Assembly: GCA_036365455.1 (NCBI GenBank)
Contig: JAWQUS010000016.1
Coordinates: 19,305,001 to 19,369,000, forward strand
Length of the DNA stretch: 64,000 bases
Source of the DNA: Macrosoma leucophasiata
Lineage: Eukaryota > Arthropoda > Insecta > Lepidoptera > Hedylidae
Reading direction: 5' to 3'
Shown here one piece after another: positions 32,065-42,979 of the stretch. The position numbers and the translations under genes are program-made. The number at the start of each line of letters is the position of its first letter. Position 1 is the first letter of the stretch. The notes under the pieces are model-generated. The model worked only from the letters and a program-made list of their open reading frames with translations, did not search any database and had not been told where the DNA came from.

Positions 32065-32366
32065 ACTGGTGGTAGAGCTCCAGTGATGGAGCTCGCGGGC
32101 GTAGGCACCACCGCATTACCTGATATACTTGCCGTTAAATGGTAGTGTTCAGCACTATCATGTTTCGGTCAGGTGGTAATGTACGGCTCTGTAATTTCCG
32201 GCACAGAGGCATAACACCTAATGCCTCAGGAGTGGCAGCGCATTTGCATTTTGACCTCTGGTCATTGTGTGGGTGTATCTATAGGCTGCAGTCATCACTT
32301 AATATCAATGTGAACTGCACGCTTGTTTGCCACTTTTATTACATAAAAAAAAAAAAAAAAAAAAAA
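32065..32366 (+). mobile_element. SA element, full length, long poly(A)
   Basis: Plus-strand copy from ACTGGTGGTAGAGC to a 22-A tail, which suggests a fairly recent insertion. Confidence 0.9.
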
Positions 32367-32748
32367 GTTGTTAGCTCCGTATTTGCCTTAAATAGCACTC
32401 AACGATTGTACACTTTAAATGTATGACGAAGGTGAACCTCAGTTCAGAAGAACTGTTTGTGATAATATCATGAATATTATGAAGGAATTTGTTTGATTTT
32501 TACTATAAGATTCAGATTATTTATTAATATTTCGTTGCATCTTTCAGAATTTCACTAAAAGCTACGCTTCGTTTAAAAGTTTACTTTTATATAAATCGAT
32601 GTAAAGTAGTAATTGAATAATCCTATTACTGATTTTTTATCGATGATTTATTATTTTGATTCACATCCTTATTTTGGTCACAAAGTCAAACGGGCCTGCT
32701 AATTTTTTTCTAATAGGAAGGTATAGGTTTGCAAACTTCAAAATAAAA
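32367..32748. other. Intergenic stretch, nothing recognised
   Basis: AT-rich. No match seen. Confidence 0.35.
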
Positions 32749-33790
32749 TTAACTACGTTAAGAAAAACCGACTTCAAATCTAATAAGTAAAAAATAATAC
32801 AGATTTAATATTAATTATTACTACCTATTATTTATATGTGTTGTTTACTAATAGGATTGAAGTCGCTGCCAAGCCTTAAACAAATAATTATATTTTAATC
32901 ACTTATATATGAATACAAGCAAATTAATACAATAAACAAAACGTAACCGGCGAATCTTGGGTGTTTGCATGTATGCTTGAATGCATGCATTTACCTCTGC
33001 CTACCCCTTCGGGGACATTACAGGCATGAAGTTACGTTTTAATACAATGAAATGCCTACTTTAATGATTTTGGCTTGGCACCGACTTCAATCCTATTAGT
33101 AAATAACACATATAAATAATAGGTAGTAATAATTAATATTTAATCTGTATTATTTTTTACTTTTTAGATTTGAAGTCGGTTTTTCTTAACGTAGTTATTT
33201 TTATTTAATACTTTTTAGTTTATTGCTGCATTGTCAATAAGATTAATGTTCACATCTGTTAAATTTGTAAAATCTGACTCTTTTAACTTCGTGACAATAA
33301 GATAGGTACATCATGTAAACTGTTTAGATGTGTCGAGACAAAATTATTACACGACTATACGAAATCAATGAAAAAAATTATTGATTATTGGGGAAAGTAA
33401 TCATGGACTGTTAACTCAATGCATTTATCCACGAAGGAGTAAATAAGCTGTGTTTTGTCGTCGATGAGTAAATATGTCATTGTCACTTGTTGTCATGCGC
33501 ATTAGGACTATCTAGGACGTCAGTGGATTCAACGCATTGTTATGACAACACGCTGTCTAATCTTATTCCTTTAGTTTGAGGTGAAAGTAAGTAAAAAATG
33601 CTCATAAAATAAAAACTAATGGGCCTACCTGAATAAAATGTTTATGGGACCTATTCAAAACTATTCCGCATCAAACAAAACAAGAATTACGTAAATCGGT
33701 CCAGAAATCTCGGCGAAATTGGCGTACATACATAAAAAAATATATATACCGGCCGAATTGAGAACCTTCTCGTTTTTTGAAATCGGTTAA
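32749..33790. mobile_element. MD foldback element, copy 2
   Basis: Arms at about 32751-32876 and 33073-33200. The whole element ends CGTTTTTTGAAATCGGTTAA, which is complementary to the start TTAAGAAAAACCGACTTCAA, so short terminal inverted repeats also exist. The ~590-bp unique tail matches copies 1 and 3. Confidence 0.87.
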
Positions 33791-34343
33791 TGAAAGATGT
33801 TCGCAATGATGCGCCTGCTAGTAGCACCGGCCAACTAGCGCCAGACTATGGAGACAATTTAGTTAAATTTAGGATCATCATCAGATTAAAATTCAGCATG
33901 CAACACCGCTATCTACCCGTGGCATCGGTCGACCTTTGAAAACACATTTTAACATATTGGTCATTGGTCATCCATGCATCAATTACAATTCGTTTGCATT
34001 ATTCATGGATCAGAACAAAGACGGTTCTGGTGACATAATAACTAGGGTTAGCGGAGACTTATGGATGACTTAGATGAATGTGTTGAGACGATTAGTTGGA
34101 TAATGGTTTAAAAAAGTCGCTTATCATTCCTAATACGTTTGCCGGTGTTCAATGAAGTTCGCGACAAAAATGGACTCTGATGATAGAGTTATATTCACGT
34201 TGATATTCACTCAAAATACATCATTGAGTTATTAACGCATTCTTTCATTCTTAGGTCTTTGACCAGTATGCGTTGACTTTTTAATTTCCTTTGAGCAGTG
34301 TTGACGTACCATCTTTAGAAGATATATCGAACCGAAACGTATA
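33791..34343. other. Intergenic stretch, nothing recognised
   Basis: No gene or repeat match was seen. Confidence 0.35.
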
Positions 34344-34428
34344 GGTTAGGATCCCACTGCAGAATCATTTCGTTCATCCAGATATGCTGCATACCTAATT
34401 TTTACGTATATTTATAATCAAGAGAATA
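34344..34428 (-). repeat. Fragment repeated in inverse at 38345-38448
   Basis: Shares TTCGTTCATCCAGATATGCTG and GGTTAGGATCCCAC with the reverse complement of 38345-38448, which continues into RTE-like LINE text. Mariner copy 1 is inserted right after it. Confidence 0.65.
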
Positions 34429-34430
34429 TA

Positions 34431-35659
34431 ATAGGTTGGGGAAAAAGTCTTTTCGCATTAAAGTATGTATGAACTTGTAATAAAATCTCTTTGGCTGTAG
34501 TATTTGTATCTGGCTGGTTTTGATATCATTGAAAGTTAAAATTTTAAACAACATAATTCCAAATTCAAGTTCGGCAAATGTGTGATTTTCATTTGTTTTT
34601 CGTACTGTCAAGATGAGTGAATCTAATGAAGAAATTCGATACATTTAAAAATTTTACTACAAAAAAGGTAAAAATGCAACGCAAGCCGCGAAAAAAATTT
34701 GCGATGTTTATGGACCTAGTGCAGTGTCTGTGAGAGTAGCACAAATTTGGTTTAAGCGTTTTCAATCCGGCAACTTTGATGTCAAAGATGCACCTCGCTC
34801 TGGTCGCCCTATTACGGATAAAATGGATGCCATTTTTGAAAAAGTGGAGCAAGATACGACATATCAGTAGTTACGACGTAGCTGAAGAACTGAGAATTGA
34901 TCACAAAACAGTTTTGGCGCATTTGAAAAAAGCTGGGTACAAAAAAAAGCTCGATATTTGGGTACCTCACGAGCTCACTGAAAGAAACCTAATGAACCGT
35001 GTACTCATTTGTGATTCTTCATTACGACGTAATGAAACCGAATCATTTTTGAAGAAGCTGATAACTGGTGATGAAAAGTGGATCACGTACGACAAGAACG
35101 TGCGAAAAAGGTCGTGGTCAAAGGCCGGTCAGGCTACACAGACTGTGGCGAAACCCGGGTTAACTCGCAATAAGGTGATGTTGTGTGTGTGGTGGGATTG
35201 GAAGGGCATTATTCATAATGAGCTATTACCACCAGGCAGGACTATCGATTCTGAACTCTACTGCGAACAACTGATGAGATTAAAGCAAGAAGTTCAGAGA
35301 AAGCGGCCGGAATTGATCAACAGAAGGGGTGTGGTGTTTCATCATGATAACGCTAGACCTCACACATCTATAGCCACTCAGCAAAAATTAAGAGAGTTTG
35401 GCTGGGAGGTGTTAATGCATCCTGACCTTGCACTTTCAGATTTCCACCTGTTTCGGTCTCTTCAGAATCCACTTGTCGCGGTATTTTGATGAGAAGTCCC
35501 AAAATTTTTATAGCAATGGGATCATGTCCCTACCTACAAGATGGCAAAAGGTTATCGAACAAAATGGTACATACATACTTTAGTTAAATTAAATAAATTA
35601 AATTAAAAAATGTTTTGAATTATCTTAAAAAATGCGAAGAAACTTTTTCCCCAACCTAA
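34431..35659 (+). mobile_element. Mariner element, copy 1 (1229 bp)
   Basis: Terminal inverted repeats are ATAGGTTGGGGAAAAAGTC at the left and the complement of TTAGGTTGGGGAAAAAGTT at the right, flanked by TA. The transposase reading (about 34613-35580) has a stop after 11 codons, a frameshift near 34853, and deletions of about 12 and 40 bp in its last third. It is dead. Copies 2 and 3 are at 42980 and 51917. Confidence 0.93.
34613..35489 (+). pseudogene. Mariner transposase pseudogene (copy 1)
   Basis: The N-terminal helix-turn-helix region (ATQAAKKICDVYGPSAVSV) is followed by the frame 34776-35489. Catalytic motifs are ITGDEKWITY (first Asp), FHHDNARPHTS (second Asp) and a deleted HP..DLALSDFHLF (third Asp retained). 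It is a cut-and-paste DNA transposase of the DD34D mariner group and is inactive through the stop, frameshift and deletions. Confidence 0.9.
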
Positions 35660-35902
35660 TATATCCACTAGGTTGCCTATCAAAATTTGGCCGCAAGTAT
35701 TTTTAAATTATTATTTTTTTATCTTTAAGCAATGGCTGCCACTTGCGTCATACTTGAACGGGTGCTGATTGTGGGACTGGTCTGTTGTGATTTGCGGGTG
35801 TTATATTCTATCACGATATTAAGCTGTTGATGGGTATTTGCGTATGTGTTTATATGCAAATATTTATATGCCATGGACATTCATATTATCTTTATTCTAT
35901 AT

Positions 35903-37529
35903 CAGGACTTCCCAACCTGGGGGCACGCCCCCCTGGGGAGGCGTAGAGACATGTCAGGGGGGGCGCGGCGTACGAAATACGTACAAAAGTTTCATTTTCT
36001 AAAAATAAAATTAAGTAGTAGTAAGTAAATTTAACTGCTCTTAATTGCCATTCAATCGCTGCTGTACAGCGATTAAATTAATTTAATGAAGTACATAGCT
36101 CGAAGTCTAGTAGTGATAATCTCGCTATTCGGTATGTCTGTAACTTTGGTTTTCATGCGGATCTCCTCATTTCTAATTCAATCTCGCAGAGAAACTCGAA
36201 TCATAGCTCTCTCCATTGCTCTCTGCATGACCTTAAGCCTTCTTATGAGCCCCATAGTGAGCAACTACCTTTCTGTTCCATATGTCATCACTGGCAACAT
36301 ACACTGGTCAAAGACCTTTTTCTTGAGACACTGCGGTAGGTAAGTCGGACGAGAAGATCTTCCCGAACGCTGCGCATCCGAATTGGATTCGCCGATTGAC
36401 CGCTTTTACGAAGTTGTACCGACATTTGATATGATCTTCGTCTTGTTCATGTTCATTTTAAGGTGCACTCGTTGGGAGGCCCTACTGAGGCTATTGAGCA
36501 TTGTGCCAACTTCTTCCAGACATGACTACAATATCATCCACAAATCTGAGATGGGAGATGTACTCGCCGTTAATGCTGATGCCAAGTCCGTTCCAGAATC
36601 TTAAAAACATCTTCCAATGCAGCGGTGAACAGTTTCGGAGATATAACATCTCTTTGTCTCATACCTCGCTGCAATTGTATAGGTTTCGAGTTTTGTTCCT
36701 GAAGACGATCTGACATAGTGGCATTTTCGTAGAAGCTCCTCAGCACCTCGATGTATCGGTAGTCGACTTGGCACCTCTGGAGTGACTGTTACACTTAATT
36801 CCAACTGAATCGAAGGCCTTTTCATAGTCCAGGAACGCTAGGCATAGGAGCTGGTTATATTCTTCGGTCTTCTGTTTTACCTGCCGCAGCGGGTGTATGT
36901 GGTCTATGGTACTAAAGCCTTTACAGAACCCGGCTTATTCAGGAGGCTGGAAGTCGTCGAGTCTGCGAGATAGACGGTTCGAAATAACTCTCGAAAACAG
37001 CTTATAGACGTGACTCTTGACGGGAGCTTTAAATTTTAAAACAGTATATATATAAGCGTTTTTCCCAGTATAACGAAATTGAACAACATTTAAAGAGCTT
37101 CTAATACTGGCCTTTCGCCTACTTTCAGGAGTTCCGTAGTAATTCCGCCATCACCCGGCGCCCTGTTGTTTCTGAGCTTTTTGAGAGCCGCGCTAATGGG
37201 TCTTTGTACTGACAACTTTAGGAGGATAGAGATTTGTGGCGTGACCTGAAAGAGGCCTCCATCTGTGGACGGTAATAGCCTGTTGATTGATTGACTGATA
37301 AAAAATGTAAATGTGAAAGTACTTAATGATTTTCAAATGTATTCTTTCGTTCATTATCCTTAATTAATATATTGTATCTGTATTCAACCTATATGAAATA
37401 CTTAAATTAAATAATTTAATTGATAAAATATGTGCGATCTTAATTTTTGTTGAAACTTACCTAAGGGGGGCATGAAAACATTATTTTTGGCTCGGGGAGG
37501 CTCGGCAAAATAAAGGTTGGGAAAACCTG
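35903..37529. mobile_element. hAT-like element with perfect 8-bp target duplication
   Basis: It is flanked by TTCTATAT at 35895-35902 and again at 37530-37537. The ends are inverted: CAGGACTTCCCAACCTGGGG at the left, and the right end read inward is CAGGTTTTCCCAACC. An 8-bp duplication and CAGG ends are hallmarks of hAT elements. There is no transposase. The interior holds a degenerate RTE-like reverse transcriptase on the minus strand, so the element is non-autonomous or was itself invaded. Confidence 0.85.
36080..37260 (-). pseudogene. RTE-like reverse transcriptase remnant inside the hAT element
   Basis: Minus-strand reading gives FLDYEKAFDSV (about 36830), then a frameshifted middle, FWNGLGISINGEYISHLRF, and VDDIVVMS (about 36520) in place of the usual ADDIVLL. 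Near 36200 it reads like the RTE C-terminal 'RAMERAM...RIRNEEIR' region. Several stops and shifts are present. Open frames on the plus strand here are shadows. Confidence 0.75.
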
Positions 37530-37537
37530 TTCTATAT

Positions 37538-38344
37538 AATAATATTTGTATTAAATCTAAGGTTTTGACAAAAGAGCAACACGCTGAGTTTGTTGGGTAG
37601 CGGAGTTCTTCTCAGTAGTGCCTGCACTTGGAACTCTGCTAAGTGAATGACTATGATTATGTCGAACAGATTTTTCTTTTTCTTCTATGAAGGAATTGAA
37701 AAATTTGATGATTCACGTATCGGTTAAATATTATTATTATTAAATTGGTATGTATGTATCTTCACGCCAGGTCCCTAACGGGGTAGGCAGAGAGTGTAGA
37801 GCGCCAGACATCCCGGTTCTGACAAACCTCTCGTGCCTCGTCTACCTTCATCATTCTCTTCATACATGCACGCCGATTCCTAAGACTTGGTAATCAATCC
37901 TTGTACTTGGTTTCCTAGAATTAAATTGGTATTTATTAATACCTATTGGATTATTATTATAAGTCATTCTCTCTAGGTAGCTTATAACCCGACAATGCAA
38001 AAGTGTCCTTGTAGACCAATTTGATAATAAATTATTAAATTTGAATTTTGTATTTTGAATTTTTGAATTTCTTTAACAATCAGCAGCTCTTATTTTCAGC
38101 CGATGGTATTCGACTCCTGAGTGAAAAAATAGCTTTAATTTGATATTTAAATAATACATGTACGTTATGGACGTAAAAAGATATCGGGAAGAACGAAAAT
38201 ATGTATTTACGGCCAAATGCGCAACGATAACCGTGATTTTTCAGAGTCTTTGTACATATTGCGTGAAGTGGACATATTTTATTGAGAAACAAATTAAAAA
38301 AAAATTGTGAAAAATAAAAGTTGTAATCATTTTTTGACCGGCAA
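37538..38344. repeat. Intergenic stretch with family E copy (37747-37880)
   Basis: 37747-37880 matches family E (GTATGTATCTTCACGCCAGG, CAGAGAGTGTAGAGCGCCAG). Nothing else is recognised. Confidence 0.55.
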
Positions 38345-38530
38345 CCAAGAGGATATATATTCTTTGGATTATAAATATGCGTAAAAATCAGGTTTGCAGC
38401 ATATCTGGATGAACGAAATGACTCTGTGGTGGGATCCTAACCTAGAAATCGCTCACTATCAGCCTCATAAGAAAGCCCAAGGCCACGCAGATGACAAAAG
38501 GCGTTTCGAGTCAGAAATGAGGAGATCCGC
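38345..38530 (+). repeat. RTE-like LINE fragment
   Basis: 38450-38530 (GAAATGAGGAGATCCGCATGA) is a reverse-complement relative of 36150-36265 within the RTE remnant. 38345-38448 pairs with 34344-34428 as an inverted repeat. Confidence 0.6.
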
Positions 38531-38540
38531 ATGAGAAGCA

Positions 38541-38711
38541 TTTTTACTGGTGGTAGAGCTCCAGTGACGGAGCTCGCGGGCGAAGGGACCACCGCATTAC
38601 CTAATGCGGTAAAACTTCCTTAACACTTCCATTTAGCGGCAAGTATATTAGGTAATGTGGTGGTGCCTACGCCCGCGAGCTCCGTCACTAGAGCTCCACC
38701 ACCAGTAAAAA
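38541..38711. repeat. Palindromic SA 5' ends
   Basis: Two SA heads in head-out inverted orientation, 38541-38605 and 38647-38711, match over 65 bp with about five differences. The 41-bp spacer contains more SA text (CCATTTAGCGGCAAGTAT). Confidence 0.87.
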
Positions 38712-39290
38712 TGACTTCATGACATAAAAAAAAAATCCATTACTAGAGCTCGACCGCCTGTAACCTTAAGATATATATATATATATATATATACTACGTT
38801 CTTCTAAAAACAACTTCACCCACATTGTTTATGCTACGAGTATAAAACTTTTCATCCAAACTTTTCGCGAAATTTATATCTTTTTAATAATAATAAATAA
38901 TTTTGGAGGGTGGCCTGGAGCTTAATCTTTTTGTACGTCTGTCTGTCTTTTTTAATCATAGGAAAGGCGGGACCGATTTGACGGGACACTGGCTGATAGC
39001 TGGTGTAATAAGGAGTAACTTAGGATACTTCAATACTAGCTGCGCCCACGACTTCGTCCGGGTAAATACTGAACAATCATGAATTCTCACGCGGTCGAAG
39101 TTGCGGGCACAGCTTGTATATAATAACACAATATAACACAATCATAGCCACGCTTGACCAGCGCAACTATCAATTTATTCAGACAACTGATAAATACCAG
39201 TGCTATAATTTGCCGTGCCCTTTAACAAGAGAAGAAAACAATTGACCAGTAGCTATCTGATAAAACCTAGCATTTACACATCATTTTAAA
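38712..39290. repeat. (TA)n microsatellite and K-type fragment
   Basis: 38770-38794 is a TA run. 38930-39125 matches the K-type text at 23560-23730 (AAGGAGTAACTTAGGATACT, CTAGCTGCGCCCACGACTTC). Nothing else is recognised. Confidence 0.6.
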
Positions 39291-39396
39291 TGGTGGTAGA
39301 GTTCCAGTGTAGTAGCTCGAGGGCGCAGGCACCACCCCAATACCTAATCTATCTGCCGCCAAATGGAAGTGTTCATCCACATCCCGCGTTATTGCA
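39291..39396 (+). repeat. Old-subfamily SA head fragment
   Basis: TGGTGGTAGAGTTCCAGTG, GCAGGCACCACC and AATCTATCTGCCGCC, then divergent. Confidence 0.7.
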
Positions 39397-39639
39397 TTCA
39401 CTACTACCCCAATGGGATGGTTTGGCCGCCATCGTTCAGTTGACTTCACTTGATGATCACTTGATGGTTGATTCACTGGCTGCACTTCTCGATGAATTTT
39501 CTGACAGTAGAAAAAAAATCCGCTGCTAGTGGGCGGTGGGTTCGTCATCACCCAACACCTTCATGCCTTAATATTGTGCGATAAGGAGAGAATATTCTAT
39601 AATCATCATGCGGATTGGCGATCGCAGTGGCTGTAGTTT

Positions 39640-39940
39640 TATTGCTTTATGAATGTTTCTAGAAGTCAGAGTTTATATTCCAATATTTCAATGATATGCA
39701 GGAGAAATAGCTTAGGAGATAGTACACAGCCTTGCGGTACACCAACGTTAGTGAGAAGTTTGTTTCAGCGCTGCCCGTCAACTACGACCTGTAAAAAACG
39801 CTCAAAATAGAAAACTGTCTGAGCAGATGCAAAGTGTCTAGGAAAGATCGTAACATGGTAATTTCTGGAAAAGAGCCCTGTGGTGAACCCCGTTGAAAGC
39901 TTTAGCAATATCCAGGTTTAAGTAAATTTGGATCCACCAT
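39640..39940 (-). pseudogene. Degenerate LINE reverse transcriptase fragment
   Basis: Minus-strand reading gives LDIAKAFNGVHHRALFQKLP, then shifted pieces ending in NVGVPQGCVLSPKLF-like text. This is the RT stretch from the first catalytic Asp to the GVPQGS motif of Jockey-type LINEs. Frameshifts and stops make it a relic. Confidence 0.7.
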
Positions 39941-39948
39941 CCACCTTT

Positions 39949-40200
39949 ACCGGTGGTAGACCAGTCATCACTTAACATCATTGTGAACTGCATGCTTGTT
40001 TACCACTTCCATTACACAAAAAAAACGCAGATCGGAATAAAATATAATATTATAAATGCGAAAGTTTCTGACAATGGATGGATGGATAGATGTTTGTTAC
40101 TCTTTCACGAAAAAACTGCTGGACGGATTTGGTAATATCATATTATAGGTGGCAATTATTTAAAGGACAAGCGGACGAAATCGCTTGCAAAAACTAGTAT
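39949..40200 (+). repeat. Internally deleted SA copy and K-type end
   Basis: 39949-40026 joins the SA head (CCGGTGGTAGA) straight to its tail (CCAGTCATCACTTAACATC). 40030-40200 (GCGAAAGTTTCTGACAATGG to AAAAACTAGTAT) is a K-type fragment. Confidence 0.65.
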
Positions 40201-41424
40201 CTTTATATTCCTGTTGAAAAATGATGATGCTCCTAACAAAAAATAATAACATAATATAAAGCAATATAACTCCGACCTCAGTATCAAGCATAGAAAGCAA
40301 TAAAGATGTGAACTCACAAGGCAAGGTGAGTAACAATAAAATTTTACTGTAACAGGAGCGCCCGCGGCCAGATTGTGGATACAGGCGTTTGAATAATACG
40401 AAAATGCTTATTGCTTGAACTACACTTTATTCTCATGAAGTGCATTGGAACTAGGTGTAGGGTGAAGCCACACCTAATGGTATTATAAATTAAAATAATA
40501 ATGATCAAATCTTCGAGATTAAATTAATAAAACGAAGGAATAGACTGGTGGTAGAGTTTCAGTGACACGTTATCGTTTGCCACGCGGCAACACGTATTTA
40601 CAAACCTATTCGAAACGTTATTGAAAATTGCTCAGAGTGAGTAACTATTGTGTAGATATAGTAAAAATAAAAAATATATTAATGATAAATTAGAATCATG
40701 TCACGTAAGACAGTAAAATGTTTATCAATTCCTTAATTCCAAGAAAAAAAAAATTGTTAATCAATCGGGATCTAGAAGACCGAAAAGTAATATCTAATAC
40801 TGAAACGTAAGTATTAGATATTTCTTTTCGGTCTATTGTCAAATCTTTCTTTACGAGATCCTTTTGGTGCCATTTTTCCTTTTATAATCGTCCAAAATAG
40901 TGCCGTAACATAGACACCTTACTTCTGTGATAATTTAAAATATATAAGGTTTTTACTGTTTTATTCCCAAAATCAACATTTATCAACCGTCACTGATACA
41001 TTCAAGCATGATACATACACGTAGTTCTACATTCATCTGCTTAAAGATAAAATGGAAAGAAAAATTGGACTCGCCTTATGTAAAATTTTTCAATACATTT
41101 CTTCTTTAAATAGTACCACACTGGTTCAAAATTGCCCATACTCAAAGAACCAGCATATAATATGGACTCACCTTTGTTCATATTAGGTATCAACTACACC
41201 AATTACATAAGGTATCGTTATCGCAAAAGCATTTTAACTGGATACTTACCACGTCGTAATGCAAGATTTTATTCAGTAATTTAAAACAGGTATTGAATGA
41301 TACTTTCCTACCCACTATGGAGGATAAAGTGGTGTTGGATGAGCAGTAACCAGCCTTTATTTAGAAACATCGGGTTTGCTGTGATTCATTAAAAAAAATG
41401 GTTAACAAGCTTCTCGTAGCTGTT
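40201..41424. other. Intergenic stretch with one hairpin
   Basis: No gene supported. 40542-40566 is a short SA head fragment (ACTGGTGGTAGAGTTTCAG). 40777-40834 is a 24-bp hairpin listed separately. Confidence 0.4.
40777..40834. repeat. 24-bp hairpin with 10-nt loop
   Basis: AGACCGAAAAGTAATATCTA... (40777-40800) pairs with 40811-40834 with one mismatch. The loop is TGAAACGTAA. Confidence 0.85.
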
Positions 41425-42825
41425 TTTTTGTGATTCTTTGAAAGAACTATTTATAGAAATAAATAAATATAACTACGTTAAGAAAAACCGACTTCAAAAC
41501 TGAAAAGTAAAAAACAATAAAGATTCAATTGTAATTATATACTACCTATTATTTATATGTGCTATTTACTAATAGGTTTGAAGTCGGTGCCAAGCCTTAA
41601 ACAAATAATTATATTTTAATCACTTAAATATGCATACGAGCAAATTAATACACTGAACAAAACGTAACCGGAGAATCGTGGGTGTTTGCATGTATACTTG
41701 AATTTATGCATTTACCTCTGCCTACCCCTTCGGGGATTACAGACGTGAAGTTACGTTTGAATACAATGAAATGCCTACTTTAGTGATTTTGGCTTGGCAC
41801 CGACTTCAAACCTATTAGTAAATAGCACATATAAATAATAGGTAGTATATAATTACAATTGAATCTTTATTATATTTTACTTTTCAGTTTTGAAGTCGGT
41901 TTTTCTTAACGTAGTTATATTTATTTAATACTTTTTAGTTTATTGCTGCATTGCCAATTAGATTAATGTTCACATCTGTTAAATTTGTAAAATCTGACTC
42001 TTTTAGCTGCGTGACAATTAGACACCTAATTTAAATTGTTTAGGTGTGTCGATACAAAATTATTACACGACTATACGAAATCAATGAAAAAATGTTATCC
42101 ACGAAGGAGTAAATAAGCTGTGTTGTGTCGTCGATGAGTAAATGTGTCATTGTCACTTGTTGTCATGCGCATTAGGATTATCTAGGACGTCAGTGGATTC
42201 AACGCGCTGTATGACAACTCGCCGTCTATTCTTATTCCTTTAGTCTGAGGTGAAAGTAAGTAAAAAATGCTCATAAATAAAATAAAAACTGATGGGCCTA
42301 TCTGAATCAATTTTTTATGGGACCAATTCGAAACTATTCCGCATTAAACATCATCAGAATTACGTAAATCGGTCAAGAAATCTCGTCGAAAATCGCGTAC
42401 ATACATAAATATATATATATATATATACCGGCCGAATTGAGAACCTTCTCGTTTTTTGAACTCGGTTAATAAAATGACAGTCCCTTGCCATTACATCTAT
42501 GAAAATATACTTTTCGCGAGGAAAAATTTACATCTGTTTGATAAAATCTCCGATAGGCATAGTTTTAATTCAAGGCATAGTTGTCTCTGCCAAGTTTTCG
42601 ACTGACGAAAACTTATACATCTTTCCTAAAATATAGTGTAGAATTTTATAACAAGATCCCATCCGGGATTGCTGAACTCACCAATAGTAAATTCAAAACC
42701 CAGAATCATATTGGCCTTTGGAACTCTGCCGGTGAATGACAAAGAATGACTCTTTTTCTTTTCTTTTTACTCTTTGTTATCAGTTTGTCCCCTTTGGAAA
42801 TGAGACATTCTACTGATATAATAAA
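41425..42825 (+). mobile_element. Broken LINE copy split by an MD foldback
   Basis: TGTGATTCTTTGAAAGAAC (41428) and GACAGTCCCTTGCCATTACA (42477) are adjacent in the LINE at 14584-14640. The MD element (41471-42469) separates them. The LINE then runs on with an internal deletion to about 42825 (CATTCTACTGATAT). Confidence 0.85.
41471..42469. mobile_element. MD foldback element, copy 3
   Basis: Arms at about 41471-41598 and 41790-41915. Starts AACTACGTTAAGAAAAACCG and ends TTTTTTGAACTCGGTTAAT. Because the interrupted LINE is known from 14584, both element ends are fixed by this insertion to within a few bases. Confidence 0.88.
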
Positions 42826-42979
42826 GTACTTGGAGAAAAAAGTAATATTTTCTGAATAATATCGAAATCGATTTCATGTGTTAATACTAAGAACTTAATA
42901 CTAATCGATTTCCAATTTAAAGACATTCATCGGAACTTCTTTAAGTTGATCGATTCCATACATCGTTTTTTTGATAATA
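42826..42979. repeat. MI fragment
   Basis: AAAGTACTTGGAGAAAAAAG and ATATCGAAATCGATT match the middle of the MI MITE (50803-50860). The remainder is plain. Confidence 0.55.

Noticed and set aside
36086..36343. Plus-strand frame with hydrophobic, membrane-like sequence
   Set aside because: It is the shadow of a minus-strand RTE-like reverse transcriptase remnant; the minus strand shows DYEKAFDS and VDDIVVMS.
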